Source: Magnetococcales bacterium
GTDB taxonomy: Bacteria; Pseudomonadota; Magnetococcia; Magnetococcales; Magnetaquicoccaceae
NCBI GenBank assembly: GCA_015228895.1
Contig: JADGCR010000156.1
Coordinates: forward strand, 1 to 5,382
DNA length: 5,382 nucleotides
Direction of reading: 5' to 3'
Part shown: positions 1-5,382 of the stretch, piece after piece
How positions within the stretch are numbered: the first letter of the stretch is position 1
Layout of the letters: every line of letters begins with the position of its first letter
Made by a program: the position numbers and the translations under genes
Notes under the pieces: generated by a model
What the model was told of the DNA's origin: nothing
Database searches by the model: none
What the model saw: only the letters and a program-made list of their open reading frames with translations

Positions 1-129
1 ATCGGCATATATCGTTTCAACCCCGCCTTGGCCGGCGGCGGCGACAAAGGTGAGGTACTCGGCCGCCGATGAACGGACGATCGACACCACACTTTTCATT
101 GACCGTTTCGGCAATTCGCTCTTGCTCAA
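1..129 (-). CDS. rhuM: RhuM-family protein, N-terminal fragment (runs off left edge)
   Basis: Only the first 43 codons are visible, and the frame is open at base 1. The translation from the ATG at 97-99 begins MKSVVSIVRSSAAEYL and continues with TFVAAAGQGGVETIYAD. The stretch SSAAEYLTFVAA followed by a Gly-rich turn and an (I/V)xYxD motif is what I recognise as the start of RhuM-family proteins, which usually continue with an ENIWLTQ-type motif now outside the window. RhuM was named from a Salmonella pathogenicity island. Its biochemical role is not firmly known, and relatives are common in defence and restriction-modification loci. The start chosen is TTG at 127-129, because GGAGG lies five bases upstream. 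ATG at 139-141 and ATG at 97-99 are alternatives in the same frame, with an upstream stop at 172-174. The gene follows brxHI on the same strand after 264 bases, so it may have its own promoter. The family call rests on about 30 residues recalled from memory, so confidence is moderate. Confidence 0.68.
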   Translation of the reverse strand, partial: MSKSELPKRSMKSVVSIVRSSAAEYLTFVAAAGQGGVETIYAD

Positions 130-134
130 GTCAG

Positions 135-139
135 CCTCC
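135..139 (-). promoter_or_regulatory. Shine-Dalgarno site deciding the rhuM start
   Basis: The minus strand reads GGAGG here, then five bases (CTGAC), then TTG at 127-129. Neither in-frame ATG (139-141 or 97-99) has a comparable purine-rich site in front of it. This favours the TTG start, although five bases is at the short end of normal spacing. Confidence 0.55.
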
Positions 140-293
140 ATTTCGTCCAGCGAGCAGGATTCCTGGGCAAATCACGTCGCTCTCACATGGCATTGATCTC
201 TGCCAACTGCTCCTCCTCATCTTCATCATGCTGGAACACACGGATCAGACCACACCAGGGAGTCAGGATGAAAAACAATGCCCTACAGGCAGG

Positions 294-323
294 ATTTCAG
301 CCCATCTGCTCCGGTCCTGTCAA
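294..323 (-). promoter_or_regulatory. Possible sigma70-type promoter for rhuM
   Basis: The minus strand carries a perfect -35 consensus TTGACA (318-323), an 18-base spacer and TGAAAT (294-299), which matches four of six positions of the -10 consensus. Transcription would start near base 287 and leave a leader of roughly 150-160 bases before rhuM. The location, between brxHI and rhuM on the right strand, is sensible. A single -35 match with a weak -10 is common by chance, so this is tentative. Confidence 0.27.
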
Positions 324-360
324 CTGCCGGAAAGCCCTTGGTGGAAGCTGGTATAAGGAG

Positions 361-480
361 TTAATTCTATAATATTGGTAAACTTTGCAAAAATTATTCA
401 ACAATCATTATAAAACTAATTGATTTTAGTATATTCATTATCTTGTGATTGTTGAATCTTGCAATACAAACTCTATTGAT
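361..480. other. AT-rich tract over the 3' end of brxHI
   Basis: By hand count 25 of 120 bases are G or C (about 21%). The 60 bases at 301-360 are about 58% GC. The next 120 bases into brxHI (481-600) are about 43%, rising to about 50% by base 750, and brxD reaches about 67% in a sampled line. The tract covers roughly the last 28 codons of brxHI and about 33 bases beyond the stop. It contains no inverted repeats or target-site duplications that I can recognise, so it is recorded as a compositional feature and not as a mobile element. Confidence 0.75.
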
Positions 481-2493
481 TAAAGCTGTCGGAAGGCAGA
501 CAGAGAATTTCAAATGACTGGTAAGCTCTTCAGAAATCGCCGACAAAACAGTCGCTTCCTGCATAGAAAAGATTGACTTGAACCGATCCAACACGTTGTT
601 CGGCTCATGAACGCCTTTTGCCGTGACTGAAAAGTCATCATGCCTGATTTCAAAGCCATTACCTGACAGAAAGGCAGCAACCTGTGAATTCAGCATGCCA
701 CCAGCAAAATTCCACCATTGAACCTCTAGGTTGCTGCGGGAAAAGATACAGGTTGATTCTGGTCGCAGCCATGCAAACTCCTCCTGAAGTTCGGCATACA
801 GGGTCTTTCCGCGCTCAGAAATTGAAATGCCCCTGACTCCTTCCATCAACACCTTGGCAACAGCCTGGCAAAGCTCGAAATGCATGGGTTGTCCGCCACC
901 GACCCAACGGGACTTACCCTTTTCCTTGGAAGGCTCGACGTAGGCGATGTGCCGGTTCCAATCGATATGGGTGACGCGCCAGCTCTGACCGGCCAAAGCC
1001 AGAATCGCCGGGCCTTGGTTGTTGGTCTGGAAAGAGTGCTGGTGAACCAGACCGATCTCTTTGCGACCATGGAGAATCGTAAACATGGGAGGGCTTAAGA
1101 AAACGGACATCAGTTCCATGAAATGGCGACGCCCGAACGTCGCTTCCCCCTCATCGCCCATCATGAGCAACCCGTTGTCTTCGAAAAGAATCCCTTCGGA
1201 AAGCATGTGCCGGACGATCGCGTCCTGATCCTCCGGATCCATTTGGGAAAATCCCGGCATCCCCCCAATATGCTCCCTCCATGCCTGAATGCCGATGCCG
1301 GACTCTTGTAGCGTCAGGGCCATGATCTGCTGGGCAAGGATGTGAAAAGGTAAAGGTGGCGGCACGATGGGCTCCACATATCCTTCCACCCACAGCCGCA
1401 TCAACCCCATGGCTCTGAGAAAGGTATCCTCGGATGTTGTGAGAAACAGGCAATTCCGGCTGCTTCCCGTCCTTCGTCCGGTTCGCCCGATACGCTGCAG
1501 GAAGGAGGAGACCGTGAAAGGGGCATCAATCTGGATCACCCGATCCAGATCGCCTACATCGATACCAAGCTCCAGGGTGCTGGTGGCCACGATCACGCAA
1601 TCCTGTCCCTGCGCAAAGGCCGTCTCAGCCCGTTTTCTTTCATCCAGGCTGAGGGAACTGTGGGAAACATAGGTCTCGACGCCATGCGTCCGCAGTTCCA
1701 CGGAGAGTTTTTCCACCTGGCTGCGACTGTCGCAGAAGACCAGCCGTTTTTCGCCTTTGTGCAAGCGTGCAATGACGATGGCGGCATTGCTCAGGTTGCC
1801 GACGTAATCGACCTGCACGTCCGGTCTGACGATCTCCTTCACCGGTGGATTGATCACCAACCCTCCAGATTTCGAAGAACCGGACACCCACTCCAAAAGC
1901 TCTTCCGGGTTTCCCACCGTAGCGGAGAGTCCGATGCGCTGGATCTCCCGACCTGTCAGATGGCTCAGGCGCTCCAGCAGTGAGAGGAGATGCCATCCCC
2001 GGTCATCCCCCGCAAACGCATGCACCTCGTCGATGATGACCGCCCGGATGTTCTGGAAAAACAGGCGGTGATCGATACGTCGCGAGACCAGAATCACCTC
2101 GATGGATTCCGGTGTTGCCAACAGGATATCCGGTGGTGCCTTGCCGATCTTCTGCCGTTTACTGTCCTGGATATCCCCGTGCCACAGGGCAACCCGACGT
2201 CCAATGAGAGATGCGAAACGGTCCAGCCGGTGTTCCAGGTTGTTCAGGAGTGCTTTGATGGGACAGATGTAGAGAACGGACAGCCCTTGCCAGTTCTCAT
2301 GGAGCATGCGCGAGAAGGTGGGAAAAATGGCGGCTTCGGTCTTTCCCCCCGCAGTGGGAGCCAACAGGATAGCGTTTTTCCCTGCGAGGATGGGATCGAT
2401 GGAGGATTCCTGTAGCGGCCTCAAGGATGGCCAACCCAGCGAGTTGACAATGTGGTGCTGGACAGCGGGGTGCAAGCATTCAAAAGCACTCAC
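394..2493 (-). CDS. brxHI: BREX helicase BrxHI (Lhr-like DEAD/DEAH-box, superfamily 2)
   Basis: The 699-residue protein has the full superfamily 2 helicase core. A Q-motif-like LRPLQ lies at 24-28, motif I APTAGGKTEA at 45-54, Ia PIKALLNN at 78-85, Ib ATPES at 126-130, Walker B DEVH at 155-158 and SAT at 190-192. The second RecA lobe has RLVFCDSR at 250-257, STLELGIDVGDLD at 305-317 and QRIGRTGR at 333-340. An Lhr-type C-terminal region follows (about 380-699), including a beta-rich stretch LAGQSWRVTHIDW near 500-512. It should be an ATP-dependent DNA translocase or helicase in the cytoplasm. The opening residues, LHPAVQHHIVNSLGW, are typical of BrxHI and support the GTG start at 2491-2493. 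That start overlaps the brxD stop as GTGA and has no strong Shine-Dalgarno site, so translation probably depends on coupling to brxD. The position after pglZ and brxD separates it from generic Lhr. The last 35-40 residues are unusually Ile/Asn/Lys-rich, matching the AT-rich DNA, but still resemble a family-like ending (LPxxLIxxxxIARF). Confidence 0.93.
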   Translation of the reverse strand: MSAFECLHPAVQHHIVNSLGWPSLRPLQESSIDPILAGKNAILLAPTAGGKTEAAIFPTFSRMLHENWQGLSVLYICPIKALLNNLEHRLDRFASLIGRRVALWHGDIQDSKRQKIGKAPPDILLATPESIEVILVSRRIDHRLFFQNIRAVIIDEVHAFAGDDRGWHLLSLLERLSHLTGREIQRIGLSATVGNPEELLEWVSGSSKSGGLVINPPVKEIVRPDVQVDYVGNLSNAAIVIARLHKGEKRLVFCDSRSQVEKLSVELRTHGVETYVSHSSLSLDERKRAETAFAQGQDCVIVATSTLELGIDVGDLDRVIQIDAPFTVSSFLQRIGRTGRRTGSSRNCLFLTTSEDTFLRAMGLMRLWVEGYVEPIVPPPLPFHILAQQIMALTLQESGIGIQAWREHIGGMPGFSQMDPEDQDAIVRHMLSEGILFEDNGLLMMGDEGEATFGRRHFMELMSVFLSPPMFTILHGRKEIGLVHQHSFQTNNQGPAILALAGQSWRVTHIDWNRHIAYVEPSKEKGKSRWVGGGQPMHFELCQAVAKVLMEGVRGISISERGKTLYAELQEEFAWLRPESTCIFSRSNLEVQWWNFAGGMLNSQVAAFLSGNGFEIRHDDFSVTAKGVHEPNNVLDRFKSIFSMQEATVLSAISEELTSHLKFSVCLPTALINRVCIARFNNHKIMNILKSISFIMIVE

Positions 2494-3806
2494 AGGTTCA
2501 ACTCGATATCGTTGACCGATGAGGCGGCCATGGCGTTGCGCTCCGACTCGGTCAGGTCGCTCTCTTTCAGCGTCAAGGCGTAATGTTCCCTGGGATTGAA
2601 GTCAGGGAACTGATCGATGCGGTCCAGCACCTCGCCCACCAGTTTGCGCAGAAAGATGCGCGGCGCGATTCCCACCTTACCACCCAGGTTGCCGGTGACG
2701 GCTCTGGCCAAATCATTCACATAGCCGTCATCCGCCAAATGACGAATGCGTTCCTTTGATCCGGCTCCCTGCGCATACAGATCCCGAATGTTGCGGCCAA
2801 CCTGACCAAGTTTGCTCAGATCGAATCCCGGCAGGCGGATCTGGACAGCGCGCGGGTTGTCGAATCGGGCCTCGGTGGCAAAATCCACATTGAGGCGCTG
2901 TGCCAACGGGGCCAGACGTTGCATCCCCTGAGGCCCTTCAAAAAAGGCGGGAGTCCCCGTGATCAGCAGATAGAGGCCGGGGAAACGTCCCGAGTCCACT
3001 TCATCGATGAACTGGCGCAGCGCATTCAGACCTTTGTCCCGGACATCCGTGCGCACGCGTTGCAGGGTTTCCACTTCATCCAGCACCAGGAGCAGTCCCG
3101 GATGCCCGGAATCACGAAGGATCACCAACAATCCTTGCAGAAAGCTCAGGGCTCCGAAGTGATCGATATCCCCTTTGATGCCCGCCTTGCGCTTGATGCC
3201 GGCGGCCACGTTGGGTTGACCGGAAATCCAGGCGATCAACCCTTCGGCTGTCGCAACGTCCTCTTGGGCGATGGCGTTTCGGTAGGCCCGCAGTGCGGAC
3301 GCAAGCGCCGGTGCGCTTCGCGTGATTTCCGTGAGCCGCTTTTCCATCATCTCGTGGGTTTTGGCAAGCAGGGCCGATGCGTTGTCCTCCGCGATCTCGC
3401 CAGCAGCAAGAATGTCCTCTTCCAGCGCATAGAACCAACCATCCAGGATTTGCCGCATGGCACCCTGGGGGGTATCCGCTGTGGAAAGCCGTTCCACCAG
3501 TCGCCGATAAATGGTTTCCAGGCGGTGGAGGGGCGTTTCCGTCTCGGAGATTTGCACCTCGGAGGTGGCAAACCCTTTTTTCTTGGCCTTTTCCTGCAAC
3601 CAGCGGGCAAAGAAGGTCTTGCCGCTGCCGTATTCACCACGGACCGCCTTGAAGGTTCCCTGGCCCCGTTCCACGCCAGCGAGTTCCTCGTCAAGTGCCG
3701 GTTCAAAACGCTCCAACCCAACGGCGAAAGCATCCAGGCTGCGTTGGGGAACCGCCCCCCGGCGCAGTGCCGAAATGATTTCATTGCGGCGTTGCGGGCT
3801 GATCAT
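2490..3806 (-). CDS. brxD: BREX ATP-binding protein BrxD
   Basis: This 438-residue protein is a complete P-loop ATPase. It has a Walker A GEYGSGKT at 57-64 after a short helical N-terminus, and a Walker B LLLVLDEVE at 238-246. A sensor-1-like strand LLITGTPAFF lies at 280-289, and a conserved basic PRIFLRKLV segment sits at 382-390. This arrangement matches the BrxD family (formerly grouped as DUF2791 P-loop proteins), which is found in BREX types 2 and 6 between pglZ and brxHI. The overall form suggests an AAA+/ORC-like ATPase that may load or control a partner on DNA. Its precise role in BREX is not established, and any partnership with BrxHI is inferred from constant adjacency. The ATG start at 3804-3806 overlaps the pglZ stop as ATGA, and the gene ends in a GTGA overlap with brxHI. 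Upstream sequence gives a modest AAGGG site. A long plus-strand frame across it is antisense shadow. No truncation or missing motif is visible. Confidence 0.92.
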   Translation of the reverse strand: MISPQRRNEIISALRRGAVPQRSLDAFAVGLERFEPALDEELAGVERGQGTFKAVRGEYGSGKTFFARWLQEKAKKKGFATSEVQISETETPLHRLETIYRRLVERLSTADTPQGAMRQILDGWFYALEEDILAAGEIAEDNASALLAKTHEMMEKRLTEITRSAPALASALRAYRNAIAQEDVATAEGLIAWISGQPNVAAGIKRKAGIKGDIDHFGALSFLQGLLVILRDSGHPGLLLVLDEVETLQRVRTDVRDKGLNALRQFIDEVDSGRFPGLYLLITGTPAFFEGPQGMQRLAPLAQRLNVDFATEARFDNPRAVQIRLPGFDLSKLGQVGRNIRDLYAQGAGSKERIRHLADDGYVNDLARAVTGNLGGKVGIAPRIFLRKLVGEVLDRIDQFPDFNPREHYALTLKESDLTESERNAMAASSVNDIELNL

Positions 3807-5382
3807 GCGGGCTTGCCCTTGATTTCGAACTGGGTAAAGAGAAGAGGTTTATCCAACTCGACCATGTCGCTGTTTTCGTCAACCTCAAGAATGGAATAAC
3901 CATCCACGTTCAACAAGCGCCGCAGAGCCGCCAGGATTCCGGGAAAGCGCATGCGCGGAATGTCCAGCGTCTTGGCCAAGGCCGTGCGGGTCATCTTGCC
4001 ACCGCGCGCGTCCAACGCTTCCAGGAAACGTCGGACCCGATCATCCTCCAGGGCTGTGCGCGCGCCCATCTGCTTTTGCTCCTGGTAGACGGCGCAGGCA
4101 AGCAATTGATCGATCCACCCTCCATGCGCGGCAGGCGTTGCGCTCTTTTCCCGGAGTGGCTCCAGTTCCTCCTCCATGCCCGTGAAAGGTCCAGGGCCTT
4201 CCTGTCCGATGGCACTGCCTTTTTTCCTTCCTGAAGGCTTAACAGTGGCCTTGAAGGGCTCTTTCAGCGGTTCGGGTTCCGCATGCTCCCACCAATCTGG
4301 CCAGGCGTTTGTTGTCTCCGACCAGCCCGATGGAGCATCCTGGGTTCCGGAGTGAAGCACGGCCAACGGCACGACCACCTCTTGCGGAGAGACGCCGCCA
4401 TGGTAGCCATATTTCTTGAAACCATAGCGCACCTTTTCGCTCCACGGGGCAACGATCTTTTCACCCGGCGGCCAGACGCGCGGCCCTTGCAGCGTCACCT
4501 CGTCCGGGGCGATGGGGCCATGGACAGACCGGCTGCGCTCCTGACTTTCATCATGAGCGCGGTATTCCATATCCCGTTCCAGCACATGGCCATGGTCACT
4601 GGTCAGGATCAGGATGCGGTTGGATTCCCGGGCAGCGTCCAGTACCTGTCCCAAAGGCACGATGGTTTCCGTGGTCCATGTCTCCTTGAACTGTCCGCCT
4701 TTGGCCAAATAGTCATCCACGGTGTTGATGACAATGCCGATCACCCGACGGTCCGTTCCAGCGATGTCGGCTCGCACTTCCGGCGCCAATCCCCGCCCGC
4801 CGGAGACGGTCAGTTCCGCCTTGTGGTAGAGGCTGGGCGGAAAATTGGATCGACCGGTGGCGCGCAGCCCTTCGTGCTTGCGGAACGACTCCTTTTCCCG
4901 GGCGCTGTTGCCAGAGGTCAATTGTCCGCACAGCAGGCTGGCGCGAGAGATTTCCGTGCGGGTCGGCAATGCGGCAACCACCGGTCTGCGCATGCTCTCC
5001 GCACCAAACCCAAGTTCAACCCAGCCTTGCATGTGGAGATCCTGGAGCAACTCCCTGAATACCGCCACGCTCATGCCGTCCAGCACCAGCAGCAGAGAAG
5101 GTCTCTCTTTGGCCAGAGGCGCGACAACGCGGTCCAATAGATCTTCGATCCACAAAGTGGCAGCAGATGGCTCCGCATTCCGGCACCACTCCTGAATCCA
5201 CCCACCGAATTGCTTGTTCTCCAATTCCCGTTGGGCATCCACCCGTTTGGACAGGCGGCCATAGGCGTCTGCCAGGGCCGGGTTGCTGTCGCCATCCCAA
5301 ATCCGTGCCCGCGCCCAGTCCACAAAGCCGCCGTCGTTGAAATATCCCGATACCGCCTCATGGAATGAACCGGCATGACGCA
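3803..5382 (-). CDS. pglZ: BREX phosphatase-superfamily protein PglZ, C-terminal part (runs off right edge)
   Basis: The frame is open to the right edge without a stop. The first whole codon is at 5378-5380, giving 525 visible residues that begin RHAGSFHEAVSGYF. The GTG at 5321-5323 is internal, not the start. Numbering the visible fragment, an alkaline-phosphatase-type core shows LLLVLDGMS (metal-ligand Asp 101), PTRTEISRASLLCG (139-152, holding the likely nucleophile region) and INTVDDYL (Asp 222 and 223). It continues with ILTSDHGH (Asp 262, His 263, His 265) and YHGGVSPQEVVVPL (His 327 on). A PDWW motif follows near 361-364, then a charged Pro/Lys/Glu linker (about 366-421) and a helical, probably winged-helix C-terminus (422-525). 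PglZ is the one component present in all BREX types. It is thought to act with the PglX methyltransferase, but its substrate is unsettled. Full-length relatives in types 2 and 6 are much longer, so several hundred N-terminal residues are probably missing. All motifs expected in this part are intact. Confidence 0.94.
   Translation of the reverse strand, partial: RHAGSFHEAVSGYFNDGGFVDWARARIWDGDSNPALADAYGRLSKRVDAQRELENKQFGGWIQEWCRNAEPSAATLWIEDLLDRVVAPLAKERPSLLLVLDGMSVAVFRELLQDLHMQGWVELGFGAESMRRPVVAALPTRTEISRASLLCGQLTSGNSAREKESFRKHEGLRATGRSNFPPSLYHKAELTVSGGRGLAPEVRADIAGTDRRVIGIVINTVDDYLAKGGQFKETWTTETIVPLGQVLDAARESNRILILTSDHGHVLERDMEYRAHDESQERSRSVHGPIAPDEVTLQGPRVWPPGEKIVAPWSEKVRYGFKKYGYHGGVSPQEVVVPLAVLHSGTQDAPSGWSETTNAWPDWWEHAEPEPLKEPFKATVKPSGRKKGSAIGQEGPGPFTGMEEELEPLREKSATPAAHGGWIDQLLACAVYQEQKQMGARTALEDDRVRRFLEALDARGGKMTRTALAKTLDIPRMRFPGILAALRRLLNVDGYSILEVDENSDMVELDKPLLFTQFEIKGKPA
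3816..3820 (-). promoter_or_regulatory. Weak Shine-Dalgarno site for brxD inside pglZ
   Basis: The minus strand reads AAGGG nine bases upstream of the brxD ATG, within the last codons of pglZ. Together with the ATGA overlap it supports this start and suggests reinitiation by ribosomes finishing pglZ. Confidence 0.4.

Larger units (their letters stand above)
130..393. other. Intergenic gap between brxHI and rhuM; no convincing gene
   Basis: This 264-base stretch separates the brxHI stop codon from the probable rhuM start. Plus-strand frames translate to low-complexity Ser/Cys/Arg-rich strings with no recognisable domain. On the minus strand a short frame at 183-278 (TTG start, 31 residues) ends in an acidic tail, HDEDEEEQLAEINAM. 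It has only a poorly spaced AGGG upstream and matches nothing I know, so I do not call it a gene. I see no GC-rich hairpin followed by a T run after brxHI on the minus strand, so there is no evident intrinsic terminator. Composition changes sharply inside the gap: about 58% GC at 301-360, then very AT-rich from 361 onward. Confidence 0.6.

Noticed and set aside
154..166. Small inverted repeat CAGGA-T-TCCTG as an operator or terminator
   Set aside because: The 5-base arms with a 1-base centre are too short for a hairpin and are common by chance, and there is no T run.
69..372. Two overlapping plus-strand frames (95 and 61 codons) at the left end
   Set aside because: The first overlaps the start of rhuM on the other strand. 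Both give Ser/Pro/Cys-rich translations with no domain and no good ribosome-binding site.
368..373. Plus-strand TATAAT as a promoter -10
   Set aside because: There is no -35 element at suitable spacing, no plus-strand gene follows, and it lies in an AT-rich tract where such matches occur by chance.
1990..2415. Plus-strand open frame of 141 codons
   Set aside because: It is antisense to the helicase motifs I and II of brxHI, so it is a shadow.
3576..3581. A6 run on the coding strand of brxD (and another in pglZ at 4220-4225) as a frameshift or phase-variation site
   Set aside because: The runs are short, both genes are in frame through them, and in brxD the reading phase does not fit the standard slippery heptamer for -1 frameshifting.
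2919..3899. Long plus-strand open frame of 326 codons
   Set aside because: It lies antisense to brxD and the end of pglZ, both of which have intact motifs. Its translation shows no domain and looks like a composition-driven shadow.
4283..5140. Plus-strand open frame of 285 codons
   Set aside because: It is wholly antisense to the conserved phosphatase core of pglZ, with no recognisable motifs.
5321..5323. GTG as the start of pglZ
   Set aside because: The same frame continues without a stop to the window edge, and the 19 extra residues (RHAGSFHEAVSGYF...) read as normal PglZ sequence, so the gene is cut by the edge.

Overview
The window is the 3' end of a BREX phage-defence operon, read entirely on the minus strand. 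From right to left it holds the C-terminal part of PglZ (alkaline-phosphatase superfamily), a complete BrxD (P-loop ATPase) and a complete BrxHI (Lhr-like superfamily 2 helicase). Beyond the operon, at the left edge, is the N-terminus of a RhuM-family protein. The order pglZ-brxD-brxHI is the shared tail of BREX types 2 and 6. The genes that separate the types (pglW/pglX/pglY, or brxE/brxA/brxB/brxC/pglX) would lie past the right edge, so the subtype cannot be decided here.

Layout. Bases 1-129 are the first 43 codons of a rhuM-like gene, probably starting at a TTG behind a GGAGG Shine-Dalgarno site. Bases 130-393 are a gap with no convincing gene, a possible minus-strand promoter and no recognisable terminator. 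Bases 394-2493 are brxHI, 2490-3806 are brxD, and 3803 to the right edge is pglZ, still open at the edge. Both junctions inside the operon are 4-base start/stop overlaps (ATGA and GTGA). This points to one polycistronic mRNA with translational coupling.

The BREX genes are moderately GC-rich (about 60% or more in brxD lines I counted), with GTG and TTG starts in use. This fits a GC-rich Gram-negative bacterium such as a proteobacterium, but nothing fixes the taxon. One clear anomaly breaks the composition: bases 361-480, covering the end of brxHI and a few bases beyond, are only about 21% GC by hand count. The change on the side away from brxHI is abrupt.

How the parts work together. In known BREX systems a PglX methyltransferase marks host DNA and the other proteins block replication of unmarked phage DNA. 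PglZ is a core component of every BREX type. BrxD and BrxHI are an ATPase and a helicase specific to types 2 and 6, and their exact roles are not settled. RhuM proteins recur in defence and pathogenicity islands, so the window as a whole reads as one end of a defence island. I found no undescribed system here. The points most worth checking are the AT-rich tail of brxHI, the RhuM neighbour and the unseen upstream half of the operon.
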